64,000 bases of DNA. Origin: Acidobacteriaceae bacterium (GTDB lineage: Bacteria > Acidobacteriota > Terriglobia > Terriglobales > Acidobacteriaceae). A program made the translations under genes and the position numbers. The notes beneath the pieces are model-generated. The model worked only from the letters and a program-made list of their open reading frames with translations. It ran no database searches and was not told the DNA's origin. The DNA is taken from NCBI GenBank assembly GCA_003151335.1, contig PLXE01000120.1, forward strand, positions 1 through 64,000, given 5' to 3'. Below, in pieces: positions 19,762-28,926 of the stretch (positions are counted from its first letter, which is position 1; each line of letters starts with the position of its first letter).

Positions 19762-20504
19762 CATGCCGTGAATTCGAACATCGTACTATCGCTATGACTT
19801 TGTGGGAGATGGCGCAGGCGCAGGACCAGCAGATCCTGGACCATGCGGGCGGGTGCCAGAAATGCGCAGCCTGGTTGCAACAGCAGCGAATGCTGGCAGC
19901 TACGATGCAAACCTTGCAGGCGCGAACCGCCGCCTGCGCCGCGGGCCCCGATGTGGAACGGGCGCTGCTCCGGGTATTCCGGCAAGGCAGCTCCCAGCCT
20001 GTGCAGCCGGAGATGGCGCACCGTTTCACTCCAATCGCCATGCGGCTCAGCCGGTTCTTCGAAGTCGGAGCGTATGTGGCGATCGCAGCAGCCATCGTGG
20101 TGGCACTTTTCCTGGGGGTGCGGCTCTTGGAGCAGCGCTCCATAAACGTGCCGGTAAAGAGCCAAGTGGAACAGCCAAGCGTCATTGTGCCAAGCGTTAT
20201 TGCCGACAAATCTGAGTCCCAGCCGCATCCGCAGCAACCCGCAGTGTCGCGGAGCAAAGTTAATCGGCCCCCAACACGGCGCGTTCAGTCTGCAAGCAAG
20301 TCGAGTCCGGATACGACTGAGCCATCGCAGGCCAACATCGACGCAGACTATGTTGCGCTCATGTTCTGCGACCCGCTGAGCTGCTCTGGCGATGCCCAGG
20401 TCGTGCGAATGGAGTTGCCTGCACAAAGCAATGCGCAGCCGCAGATGGCTGACGTGGTAGTAGGGTTCGACGGGGTGGTACGGGCCGTGCGGATCGTGAA
20501 TTGA
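19758..20504 (+). CDS. Zinc-finger anti-sigma factor, membrane-anchored
   Basis: 248 residues. ATG 19758 overlaps the sigma stop (ATGA). The N-terminal cytosolic domain has the ZAS pattern HAGGCQKC (His-x3-Cys-x2-Cys) with Cys 3 before it. One membrane segment (YVAIAAAIVVALFLGVRLL) follows near residue 100, then a Pro/Ser/Gln-rich periplasmic stretch and a small C-terminal domain with two cysteines (FCDPLSCSG). The layout fits an anchored anti-sigma that holds the ECF factor until an envelope signal. The signal is unknown. Confidence 0.85.
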   Translation: MTCREFEHRTIAMTLWEMAQAQDQQILDHAGGCQKCAAWLQQQRMLAATMQTLQARTAACAAGPDVERALLRVFRQGSSQPVQPEMAHRFTPIAMRLSRFFEVGAYVAIAAAIVVALFLGVRLLEQRSINVPVKSQVEQPSVIVPSVIADKSESQPHPQQPAVSRSKVNRPPTRRVQSASKSSPDTTEPSQANIDADYVALMFCDPLSCSGDAQVVRMELPAQSNAQPQMADVVVGFDGVVRAVRIVN

Positions 20505-20546
20505 AGTTACAACCGTAGCCACGAATTCAAGGATGAGGATGAAGCT

Positions 20547-21407
20547 ATGACTCTCAAGAAGGCTGTACAAGCTCATGCCCTTTCCATGGGCCTGTTGATT
20601 GGGTGGCTGCTCACCGGACTTTCCACGCTGGCGGCCGCCCAGGAAGGACCCATGCCTCCACCTCCGCCGCCAGTTGGGGGGATGGTAACCATGCAAGTAG
20701 GGCCCGGCTTCGCCGGTGGATCTTTCCACGAGGAGGTGGGCGAAGGCAGGGTGGTCAAGGGCGCACCGATGACCGCGAACGTAACCATGACCCGCGACAC
20801 TACGCTAGCGGATGGCAACAGCATCCACACGGAAAATCAGACTACGATTTATCGCGATTCGCAAGGCCGCGTCCGCCGCGAAATCGGATTCGAACTGAAC
20901 ACCCCCACCACCGGCGCCACCAAAGGCACCATGATCGCGATCCTCGATCCGGTTTCCGGTAATCGCTATATGCTCAATCCACGAAATAAGACGGCACATC
21001 AGATGTCATTCCCTCCTCCCATGCGGGCAAGGGTCTCCGGGGGCGACGGCGAGGATCCGTCCTGGATCTCCTCGAAGGCTAACCAAGAGAACGTCAGCAC
21101 CGAGCAGTTGGGCACCAAGACCATCCTGGGGCTGTCAGCGATGGGCACGCGCGTGACCCGCACCATTGCCGCCGGCGAGATCGGCAACGCCAAGCCCATC
21201 GAGGTGGTCACCGAGCGTTGGTTCTCTACCGACTTGCAGATTCCCCTGATGACGACCCACAAAGACCCCCTGATAGGTACTATGACGAGCAAGGTCACCA
21301 ATGTCAGCCGCGGTGAGCCCGATGCCTCCCTGTTCCAGATTCCCTCCGATTACAAGCTGGAAACTGGGAAGGGGAGAAATTCCTTCTATATGCGTACGAA
21401 TCCCTAG
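20547..21407 (+). CDS. Secreted protein of unknown function in the ECF operon
   Basis: 286 residues, signal peptide ending LAAAQEG, then a proline run (PPPPPP). The mature part is beta-rich and polar, with DGNSIHTENQTTIYRDSQGR, then GTMIAILDPVSGNRYMLNP and TERWFSTDLQIPLM. I know no function for it; similar secreted proteins seem common in Acidobacteria. It starts 42 bases after the anti-sigma gene on the same strand, so it is probably part of the operon and may be a target or sensor of the sigma system. Confidence 0.65.
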   Translation: MTLKKAVQAHALSMGLLIGWLLTGLSTLAAAQEGPMPPPPPPVGGMVTMQVGPGFAGGSFHEEVGEGRVVKGAPMTANVTMTRDTTLADGNSIHTENQTTIYRDSQGRVRREIGFELNTPTTGATKGTMIAILDPVSGNRYMLNPRNKTAHQMSFPPPMRARVSGGDGEDPSWISSKANQENVSTEQLGTKTILGLSAMGTRVTRTIAAGEIGNAKPIEVVTERWFSTDLQIPLMTTHKDPLIGTMTSKVTNVSRGEPDASLFQIPSDYKLETGKGRNSFYMRTNP

Positions 21408-21583
21408 GCAAAACCCTCGATACTCGGCGGACGTCCGGAACGGGCCTCCGCCTTTTTCCTTCCTGGCTGAGTCGCGCCTTTCTGCCTGCGCTGACGCAGC
21501 CTATTCTCCACAAAACTTTGACATTGTTCTTGTGCGAATTGCGCCACAATCCATCCCACTTACCCCGGAGTTAAGGAGGCAGT

Positions 21584-22830
21584 ATGGTCCGGTCGAAATC
21601 AGCGCTTCGGGTTCTATGGTTTTGGTTGTTTGTCGCCTTGGTCGCATTCGCCCAACGCGGATCACGGTCGCTACCGAATCAAGTTGAGACCCAAGTCCAG
21701 GTCACTTACCTCAATGAACGGCCCGCGCCCCAACTGTTGCGAGTCGAATTGCTGAACTCCTCCGGCGTGTCGGCGATGGAGACTCTCACCAACGATTTAG
21801 GACAGGCGCATTTTCGCATCACGGGGCAGGGCAATTTTCGAGTGAAGGTCTCAGGAATGGGCATCGAGGACGCGGTTTCCGACGACGTGCAGATCGCCGA
21901 GGATGACCGCAACCCTACGGGTTTACCGCGACGGACAGCGAATTTCCCAGTATCGTGGAAGCGGCTGAGAAACCCAGCCTCGACGACATCGCCTGGGCCA
22001 TGGTCTATCCCGACCTGTCGCGCATCCTTTTGCCCTACCTCAAAACCGAAAAGGACAAACTCATTGATCGCGGATGGGCGCTGGAGGAAGGGTAGTGCAG
22101 CCGGGGACCGATCACCGCCAACTTGAACGAATGGCGCCAGGGAGTTCAACAAGGATGGCGACCGGCAGTCATCTTCAATGCTACCTTGGTGGAAAGCGGA
22201 GAACCGTTACTGCTGGCCACCACCAACCTCCTTCAGAAAAACCAGATTGAGGGCCCGCAGCGAAAAACCTTTGCCCAGTTGTTTCCCAACAACGACATTC
22301 CGGTGGTCACCGCGGTGCGGCTGGCGGCTACATTTCCTTTTGCAACGCCCGCAGCCAGGGCCGTCGCAGACGGCCCTCAGTACCACGTCGTGGATGGTGG
22401 ATACTACGACAACTACGGTGTTAATAGCCTTTTGGAATGGCTGAACGAGGCCTTTTCCTCCACTCCTCCGGAAAAAAGACCGGACATACTGATTATTCAG
22501 ATTCGGTCATTTCCGGCGGGCGCCAGCAACCCGAGTGCCGGCAACAAAGGCTGGTTTTACCAAGCTGAGGCGCCAGTGTCGGCTTTGCGGCACGTCCGGA
22601 ATACCGGGCAGTTGGTTCGCGACCGCGAAGCCGTTTCAAGTTTTGCGGCTCAATGGTCAGACAAGAGCACACCGATCCGTCTGGCCACCTTTGAATTTCA
22701 AGGCAACGATCCTCCCTTGTCCTGGCAGATGAATCCCGCCCAGATCAAGGCCATTCAAGACCAATGGCATGATCGGATCTCTGGACCAAACAATCAGGAT
22801 TGGCTGGAAGTTAATTGTTTCCACAACCGG
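21584..22830 (+). pseudogene. Decayed patatin-like phospholipase gene
   Basis: Three pieces read on. (a) From 21584, a signal-like segment (LWFWLFVALVAFAQ) and an Ig-like stretch (VQVTYLNERPAPQLLRVELL). (b) After a frame change between about 21905 and 21945, a patatin-type segment EFPSIVEAAEKPSLDDIAW and VYPDLSRILLPYLK, running to an in-frame TAG at 22093-22095. (c) Past that stop, still in the same frame, ITANLNEWRQGVQQGWRPAV, then VRLAATFPFATPA and the patatin Asp motif HVVDGGYYDNYG. The nucleophile motif GxSxG is missing, so an internal deletion is likely too. The reading frame after about 22830 runs into the antisense of the next gene and is not meaningful. Confidence 0.7.
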
Positions 22831-22956
22831 GGAAGAAAGGCCCCTGGTAGAAGCCCCTGGGCGCGCAGAGACCGGGCGAATCCTCCCAATGCAAAGCGCC
22901 ACGCCCCTTTGGCTAAGAGAGAACGTGGCGCTTGTTGGTTTTGCGGCAGACTTTCT

Positions 22957-24423
22957 CTACCTTACCCCAATGTTGTATCTGGGCGACGCAATGCCATTGG
23001 CAACTACCTCCAGGTAGGTCTGTCCGGTTTCCATGTTGGACGGTATATCAACATGGGTGTAGGCAGGTCCGGGATAGGCAACCGCCATGGTGCTGTGGTC
23101 GTGCGTGCGGCAGTAGAAAACGTGCCCCGTGCTCGCATTGGTGAGGCGCACAATCGGATAGTTCGTCGCGGCCTGCGCATCATCTCCGTAGGCAACCGCC
23201 TGCGAATAACCGTTGAACTTCCTACCGCTGAGCATGATGGTGCTGCCCCGGCTAATGATGGGCGAGCTTATGCTGAGGACCGCCGAGGGCGCCCAGTTAG
23301 GATTGGCAGTTCCGGCCGGGGTGTAGATTTCGACATCACGGCTGCCATCGGTGTAGAGGACTTGACCGGTCGGAAGCACCAGCATCCGTCCGTACCAAGA
23401 CGAATTGCCTGGGGAGTTGGGTGTAGCCGGAACCGAATTCAGGTTTGAGCCGTCCCACTCGAAGAAGACCGTGCCATTTTGGAATATCCCCGGGCTCGCA
23501 CTCACCAACACGTTGCCGTCGGGCAGCAATGCCGCCGGACCATCAGCAATGTCCAAATTGCCTGGGAAATCGGGACCAGGCGTCCAGGTTCCCGTGCTGG
23601 AGTTGTAAATGGAGGTGTGACCTGCGCCGGCGCCGTTCGCACCGGTCGCAAAGACAGTGCCGTCGGGCCGCAACATCGCAGGACCAACTTCATAGGAGCC
23701 GTGGGAATCCCAGAGTTGCACGATCGTGCTGCCCGCGCTCGTCCATGAGCCCGTTGTGGGATTATAGATTTCCGAGTTCTTGCCATTGGGGTCCCCGATA
23801 TTAACGTAGGCATCCACCGTCAGCACCTTCCCGCCGGGGAACAAGGTCCATCCTTCCTCGTCGTTCTCGTCGAACTTGCCGGAACCGGTGGCGGTCCACG
23901 TCAGGGTCGATGCGTTCAGCAGGGCCGCCTGAGCACTGCAGCAATTGGCTACCATGAATGTCCCGTTGCTCAGGACCACGCTCTGGGCATCGCCAATGCT
24001 GCTCCAGCCGCTGGGCGGATTCATCGGCGTCCATACATTGTGTGTCGGGTCATAGATTGCGCCCTTGTTAGTCCAAACATATTGCGCAAAATTCTGTTCT
24101 CCGCCCTCCACGATGACTCGGCCGTCGGGCAGCACCGCTGAAGCAAAAAATAGCGGACCATAGTCCGACGCCAGGGAGGCAAGCTGGGTCCACGTTCCGT
24201 TCACGTAGCTGCCGTTAATGTCTGGAGTTAACTTCCACCAATCCGAAAAGCCGTCGTTCGGGTCTTCGTGATGCACCATAACGGTGCCATCGGTGAGCAG
24301 AAGAACGTGACCAGCGGTAAAACTGGGTTGGTGCGCTAAGGGCTGCCACGATTGTGCGCTGGCCATGCCTGCGGCAGCCAAAAGCACTCCTGTAGCGAAT
24401 CCGAGCATTCGCAAAAGCTTCAT
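22957..24423 (-). CDS. Secreted kelch/galactose-oxidase-like protein
   Basis: 488 residues from ATG 24423 (MKLLRMLGFATG), chosen because GGGGAG lies just upstream; the TTG four codons earlier is unlikely. The signal peptide ends at MASAQ. The body is a seven-bladed-propeller-type repeat with blades ending in forms such as VLPDGRVIVEGGEQ, MLRPDGTVFATGANG, LLPDGNVLVSASPG and VLPTGQVLYTDGS. The last ~100 residues fit the galactose-oxidase C-terminal Ig-like domain (FNGYSQAVAYGDDAQAATNY). The Cys-Tyr copper chemistry of true galactose oxidase is not evident, so activity is uncertain. Confidence 0.75.
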   Translation of the reverse strand: MKLLRMLGFATGVLLAAAGMASAQSWQPLAHQPSFTAGHVLLLTDGTVMVHHEDPNDGFSDWWKLTPDINGSYVNGTWTQLASLASDYGPLFFASAVLPDGRVIVEGGEQNFAQYVWTNKGAIYDPTHNVWTPMNPPSGWSSIGDAQSVVLSNGTFMVANCCSAQAALLNASTLTWTATGSGKFDENDEEGWTLFPGGKVLTVDAYVNIGDPNGKNSEIYNPTTGSWTSAGSTIVQLWDSHGSYEVGPAMLRPDGTVFATGANGAGAGHTSIYNSSTGTWTPGPDFPGNLDIADGPAALLPDGNVLVSASPGIFQNGTVFFEWDGSNLNSVPATPNSPGNSSWYGRMLVLPTGQVLYTDGSRDVEIYTPAGTANPNWAPSAVLSISSPIISRGSTIMLSGRKFNGYSQAVAYGDDAQAATNYPIVRLTNASTGHVFYCRTHDHSTMAVAYPGPAYTHVDIPSNMETGQTYLEVVANGIASPRYNIGVR

Positions 24424-24852
24424 TTTTCTCCCCAAGTGTTTTTCGATGGAATGGGCGGGTTCCGATGCGGACCTCTGACATCTCGAATGTGCAGGTGGTC
24501 AACTACATCTCGACTCAAGTAAGGGCGTTGAAAATGTATCCTGAACTGCCGGAGATGTCAATCCGCCAAAGCGATGGCGGCAACCGGCAGCGAACAACGA
24601 CCCAAGGCCGCATGGACCCTGCTCTCGGGACCTTTCTGGGAAGTTGATGGCCTGAAGAAAGCAGGGATTCTCCACAAGGCTGCAAGAAGTTGCGCACCCT
24701 GTTGTCCCCAATTGAAACGACTCCCGCGCAGCACGATTCCATCAGCACTCCCATCTAGGGAAAGCCTTGTCCAGCAAGGGTTTTAGAGGCACATGGAGGA
24801 TCATTCACCAGGGTAGGTGTGCCTTCTGCCAATGGCTGCAAGTCGCCATCTG
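24424..24852. other. Intergenic stretch, nothing recognised
   Basis: About 430 bases between divergent secreted-protein genes. Short open frames here lack ribosome sites and family resemblance. The promoter of the leftward propeller gene must lie near 24430-24500. Confidence 0.4.
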
Positions 24853-24868
24853 TGGCAACCGGAATGCA
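24853..24868 (+). promoter_or_regulatory. Sigma-54-type -24/-12 promoter before a PEP-CTERM gene
   Basis: TGGCAACCGGAATGCA matches the -24/-12 consensus TGGCACG-N4-TTGCW at 9 of 12 fixed positions with exact GG-to-GC spacing. It is 69 bases upstream of the ATG at 24937. Sigma-54 control of PEP-CTERM genes is known in exosortase-bearing bacteria. Confidence 0.5.
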
Positions 24869-24936
24869 CTATAACAGGGCTTCCTGAGTTTCCCCCGTCA
24901 ACGAAAGAGGCGCAGAGCGAGGCGGGAGAAACTCGC

Positions 24937-25737
24937 ATGCGGGTTACCCTGGTCAAGCAACATCGCCGTTCGCACAGGCTGCTCCGGAAGGCCCTGAAAA
25001 CCGTCCTACTAATTGCCTTCTCTGGGTTGCCACTGGCTGCGCTCCTGTTCGGCATTCGGAACTCCTCAAGTCAATCATTGATTGCTGAAATGGCGAGGCA
25101 CGGCTTTCGGGCGGCGATGAATGGACTTGAGCTGACCCCGGACTATCGAAGTAGACGCCAGATGTTTCCCTACTCGGTAGTGCCGGGCGGATTGCGGAAT
25201 CTGCGGGATGCCGAGGACTCAATCGATTCCGACCCGGTGGTGGCGCTGCACTACCGCGATCTCCACATCGAGAATCTAGTGCTGCGACGAACTGCGGCAG
25301 CCATGGATGTGTTCCTTTCCTACCGCGTGCAGAATGCAGTCTATTGGACGAACCACAGGATCCACATGGCCAAGGGAGAGCTGGTATTGGTGGACGGCAC
25401 GAACGTGATCCGTGCCCGTTGCGGTAACCGCATTGCGTTCGAACTTCCTCCCGAGGCGCCAAAGGCGCCTCCCCTTGAGCCGCCGCCGGAGGTCTTCGAA
25501 TACGGACTGCCACCGTCGTTCAGCCCCGGCAGGCCAGCGCTTACGCCCGGCCAAGCGCCGCCAGAACCGGTGCCCGACTCCTGGCCTCCGGTATTTGCGC
25601 CTGTGCCATGTTGTGCAGGGTACGTTGGTACGCCCATCAATCCAATCGTCTCTACTCCCGAACCATCCACGCTCTTGCTTGTGGGGGCGGGGATTTCGGT
25701 GTTGGCGATGCGCATGAAGTTCAGGAAGAGACAATGA
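24937..25737 (+). CDS. PEP-CTERM sorting-domain protein
   Basis: 266 residues from ATG 24937 (GGGAGA about 9 bases upstream). A basic N-terminus and membrane segment (VLLIAFSGLPLAALLFGI) is followed by an extracytoplasmic domain of unknown fold (VVALHYRDLHIENLVLRRTA, MAKGELVLVDGTNVIRARCG) and a proline-rich linker. It ends in the exosortase signal TPEPSTLLLVGAGISVLAMR with basic tail KFRKRQ. Exosortase would cleave at PEP and anchor or export it. No exosortase gene is in the window. Confidence 0.75.
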   Translation: MRVTLVKQHRRSHRLLRKALKTVLLIAFSGLPLAALLFGIRNSSSQSLIAEMARHGFRAAMNGLELTPDYRSRRQMFPYSVVPGGLRNLRDAEDSIDSDPVVALHYRDLHIENLVLRRTAAAMDVFLSYRVQNAVYWTNHRIHMAKGELVLVDGTNVIRARCGNRIAFELPPEAPKAPPLEPPPEVFEYGLPPSFSPGRPALTPGQAPPEPVPDSWPPVFAPVPCCAGYVGTPINPIVSTPEPSTLLLVGAGISVLAMRMKFRKRQ

Positions 25738-25758
25738 TGCTGAATCCGGTGATTTTTC

Positions 25759-25785
25759 TTGGCATCCCCGATTTGAACTCGTGCC
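25759..25785 (-). pseudogene. tRNA-Glu 3'-end-like remnant (possible att site)
   Basis: The plus-strand sequence from 25759 (ttggcatccccga, then tttgaactcgtg) parallels the 3' half of the tRNA-Glu gene at 26814-26845 (ttggcgtccccga, cggga, tttgaacccgtg), but lacks 5 bases of the T-stem. It cannot fold as a tRNA. It has the same orientation as the intact gene and lies about 1.05 kb from its 3' end, the expected spot for the far junction of a small tRNA-integrated element. Confidence 0.45.
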
Positions 25786-26139
25786 ACCCTCCCGGGAGTC
25801 CCGCAACGACTTGATGACAGGAATAACCCACCGCGCGGGCGAAAGTAATAATATATCTAATGCAGCGGTCGGCACGTCATTGCCGAGGCGACGATCGGGA
25901 GCAGGCGGAAACGGCAAAGAGCACAGTCCGCGGTGGTGAGGTGCGACCTGAGACTCATCAGGAGATCATCGCGCAGTTCTGGAGGGAAGATTCCGGCTCC
26001 TGACTGGTTGTCGCGGAGTAGGATGCGGGTTCTTGCTCTTAGTGTCGTAACTTGTATGGTGGGACGGGTTGTTCAGGGCCACACAAGGTCCTAGTTTTGA
26101 TTTCTTGGGTTTCAGCGAAAGAGGGGATGGGCAGGCCTT
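25786..26139. other. Intergenic stretch, nothing firm
   Basis: Locally AT-rich (aagtaataatatatctaa near 25844) and without a recognisable gene. It lies inside the interval bounded by the tRNA-like remnant and tRNA-Glu. Confidence 0.35.
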
Positions 26140-26574
26140 ATGAGCGACTGGTCGGATTACGCGATGGCTAGGTTGCAGCAGAAGCGCGAAGATCAACGAA
26201 AGAAAGACGAAAAGTTGCTTGAGCAGCAGCGCATCAAAAAGGCTTTTGGCTTGGGTTTATGGCGCGAAGTCAGGCAAATGGCGATCCAAAACTGCAGGGC
26301 TTTTAACACTAAAGTAAACAAGGAAATGCTGGTATTTGACCCGACGGAAGACATTGAATTGAGCATTCGCTCGAACGTTGACGGCGAGGTTCGGCGGCTA
26401 CATGCCTCATTCGATGATGCCATCAGCAGGATGTCGTGGGAATGCGCCACCAAGAGTGGACAGTGGGATGTCGCCGCCACCGATGAGGGCGGCGTTCGCT
26501 TCGAGTGGGGATCGACCGCTACCACTCCAGCATCCATCGCTGAGCAGATGTTGGATGCGCTGCTTTTTGGGTGA
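26140..26574 (+). CDS. Hypothetical protein in the tRNA-Glu-flanked interval
   Basis: 144 residues, not recognised. The first 40 residues are charged and probably helical or coiled (ARLQQKREDQRKKDEKLLEQ). The rest is mixed alpha-beta, with DPTEDIELSIRSNVDGEVRR and WDVAATDEGGVRFEWGST. It has no signal peptide or membrane segment, so it is probably cytosolic. It is the only sizeable gene between the tRNA-like remnant and tRNA-Glu, which makes it a candidate cargo gene. Its purine-rich start region differs from the neighbours. Confidence 0.5.
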   Translation: MSDWSDYAMARLQQKREDQRKKDEKLLEQQRIKKAFGLGLWREVRQMAIQNCRAFNTKVNKEMLVFDPTEDIELSIRSNVDGEVRRLHASFDDAISRMSWECATKSGQWDVAATDEGGVRFEWGSTATTPASIAEQMLDALLFG

Positions 26575-26814
26575 ATGTGGGCCCTCACGAAGTACATCGA
26601 AGGGGCGCGTCCTCACTGCGAGGGGACGGTCTCTCGTGGCGGTCCTCAACCACCCAGCCAAGGTCCCCACGCGCGTAGACGGGAACGCCGAAATCGTGAT
26701 CGGTTGCTGTCCGCGCGCAATCGGCTTACTTAGGTTGACTTCAGGATCGCTGAACGCTAAGCCACCGGAATATCTTCACTGCCGGAAGCAAGCTCTGTAA
26801 CTCACTGAAAGATT

Positions 26815-26892
26815 TGGCGTCCCCGACGGGATTTGAACCCGTGTTACCGCCGTGAAAGGGCGATGTCCTAGGCCGGGCTAGACGACGGGGAC
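26815..26892 (-). tRNA. tRNA-Glu (anticodon TTC), CCA encoded
   Basis: The minus strand starts GTCCCCG and ends CGGGGACGCCA with a 7-base acceptor stem. The anticodon arm CGCCCTTTCACGGCG has anticodon TTC in loop CTTTCAC (close to the E. coli tRNA-Glu arm). The T-arm CGGGTTCAAATCCCG is intact. The D-arm contains TCGTCTAG...CTAGGA. Encoded CCA is at 26817-26815. Confidence 0.95.
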
Positions 26893-26992
26893 GCTTGCGT
26901 GGAGGGAACTTTGCGTCTGAACAGGTCGATACTAGCAGCCGCTTAGAAGCAGTGTCAAAACGAGCCCCGCAGCATTTCGCTGCCAATCTCCA

Positions 26993-27328
26993 TTGCGGAT
27001 AGACTTCCATAGGAGCCGACATGCGCTCTGTGATGCCGGTGCGCAGGTCACGCCCTGTTGCATCCGCTACGAACTGGATGATGGCGCCGTCGAGCGGGAA
27101 GTCTGCTGGTGGGGCGATATGGCATTGCTTCCCCACGTTCTCAATCTGCTGGCCAAGAAGACGATTCGCGCAACCATCGTGTTCGGTGATCCCATGCCTG
27201 CAACCGGCGATCGCCAGCAGCTCAGCCAGACTCTGCATCGCGAGGTACTTCGCTTGCACCAACAGCTTCACTCCAGCGGGAAAACCGGCTTGGTCGATTC
27301 CGCAGCGGTTCCGCCGCATTCAGAATAA
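26993..27328 (+). pseudogene. C-terminal fragment of a PlsC-type acyltransferase
   Basis: The frame from 26993 reads VTPCCIRYELDDG, then REVCWWGDMALLPHVLNLLA and RATIVFGDPM. These are the C-terminal blocks of 1-acylglycerol-3-phosphate acyltransferases, which make phosphatidate. The catalytic HX4D half is absent; upstream lies only the tRNA-Glu gene, and no proper start or ribosome site exists. It is best read as a truncated remnant. Confidence 0.6.
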
Positions 27329-27347
27329 TTTAGGGAATGCTGAGGGC

Positions 27348-28760
27348 TCACACCTTTGCGCTGCTCGCCGCCTCGTCGCTCGTAACCGGCAGCCCGGACT
27401 CTTCTTCCTCGCCATCGTGCCAATCCGGCGCTTGCAGCTCGAAGGGAATTTTGTCCAGCTGTTCGATCTCCGGCAACAACTGCGCCGGCAGCGAATGATC
27501 GAGTTCAGGAAATTTTCGCGCAACAGGAAACACGCGGCGCTCCATGGAACGCACCATCTCGTCGTAGGATTTCACGGCGCCACCCAGCTTCTTGCCCATC
27601 TCGTGCATGTGCCCCGTCATGGTGCAGAGCCGCTTGTAGAGGTCTTTTCCCGCTTCGCTAATTTTGCGCGCGCTCTCCGCCAGGTTCTTCTGGTTCCAGC
27701 CGTAAGCGACAGCTTTCAAGAGTGCAATCAGTGTCGTTGGTGAAGCCACGATGACTTTCCGGCTGACGCCGTACTCGATCAACTCCGCATCCGAATCCAT
27801 GGCCGCCCGGAAGAACACCTCGCCGGGCAGAAACAGGACGACGAACTCCGGCGTACAGGTCAGTTGCGCCCAGTAGGATTTGCCGCCCAGGGCATCGATA
27901 TGCTGCCTGATCTGGCGCGCGTGGTCGGCAAGGCGGGCGGTACGAGTGGCTTCGTCGGGCGCTTCGAGCGCCGCCAGGTAAGCCGCTAAAGGGGCCTTGG
28001 AATCCACTACGATTTGCTTGTCGCCCGGCAAGTTAACAATTACGTCAGGACGGAATCGCCGCTCATCATTGCTGATGGACTCCTGCTCCTTGAAGTCGCA
28101 ATGCTCCAGCATCCCAGCCAATTCAAGAACGCGGCGTAGTTGCAACTCGCCCCAACGTCCACGCGCCTGCGGCTCGCGCAGCGCTTTCACCAGATTGCCG
28201 GTCTCCGCTTGCAGAGCTTTCTGGGTGTCGAGCAGCGACGCCACCTGCGTCGTGAGAGTGCCGTACGCCTGGCTGCGCGCCTGCTCTAACCCATGTATCT
28301 GCTGACTCATCTCCGCCAGCGATTGCGCAATAGGATCGACCAGGTTCTTGACCGCCTGCTCCTTTTGGGCCAATTCGCCGGCGGCGTGGGTCTGGTAATT
28401 TTGCAGCGTCGTCGTCGCGAGCTGAAGGAAATTCGAGTTGTTGCTTTCCAGGGCCGCAGCCGCCAGCACCTTAAACTGCGTCTTCAACTCTTCGCTGGCT
28501 TCGGCAAGAAGGCGCAGCTTTTCTTCCGCGTTGCGGCGTTCGCTCTCTAAAGTGGCGTTCAAAGCCGCCCTGGCTTCGGAAAGCAACTTGATATCGGCGG
28601 TCTGCTGCTCGACAGTGTTCCTGGTGTTCGAGAGTTCTTGCTCAAGGGTGTTTCGCCGTTCGGCCAGAGCGGCGACCTTGGAGCGCGCCAGCAGCGCGGC
28701 GAATGCGCCACCCAACAATGCACCGGCGATAACGGCCAGAATCACGGCAAGATTAGTCAT
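27348..28760 (-). CDS. rmuC: DNA recombination protein RmuC
   Basis: About 470 residues. ATG 28760 (MTNLAVILAVIAGALLGGAF) gives a normal N-terminal membrane anchor; an upstream in-frame ATG at 28805 is less likely. A long coiled coil follows to about residue 190. The RmuC nuclease-like core then begins REPQARGRWGELQLRRVLE, with DKQIVVDSKAPLAAYL and CTPEFVVLFLPGEVFFRAA. RmuC limits inversion and rearrangement between short repeats in E. coli; biochemistry is little known. Monocistronic. Confidence 0.92.
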   Translation of the reverse strand: MTNLAVILAVIAGALLGGAFAALLARSKVAALAERRNTLEQELSNTRNTVEQQTADIKLLSEARAALNATLESERRNAEEKLRLLAEASEELKTQFKVLAAAALESNNSNFLQLATTTLQNYQTHAAGELAQKEQAVKNLVDPIAQSLAEMSQQIHGLEQARSQAYGTLTTQVASLLDTQKALQAETGNLVKALREPQARGRWGELQLRRVLELAGMLEHCDFKEQESISNDERRFRPDVIVNLPGDKQIVVDSKAPLAAYLAALEAPDEATRTARLADHARQIRQHIDALGGKSYWAQLTCTPEFVVLFLPGEVFFRAAMDSDAELIEYGVSRKVIVASPTTLIALLKAVAYGWNQKNLAESARKISEAGKDLYKRLCTMTGHMHEMGKKLGGAVKSYDEMVRSMERRVFPVARKFPELDHSLPAQLLPEIEQLDKIPFELQAPDWHDGEEEESGLPVTSDEAASSAKV

Positions 28761-28926
28761 AAACAGGTCCCAAAGAAGCGATGCCGTATTGTATGTTGAC
28801 GGCAACAGGAACGGAAATCGGGGTTACCTATTAGTGTAACTGGATTGACAGCGAGGGCAGGTCGAGATAAGTTTCTCAGACTCAGGAATCCAAGAAGTCA
28901 CTTTCGATGCTCTCAAGGAGGAAGCC

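Noticed and set aside
25759-25800. A second tRNA gene
   Set aside because: The T-loop-like sequence has no matching T-stem, anticodon arm or acceptor; treated as a remnant.
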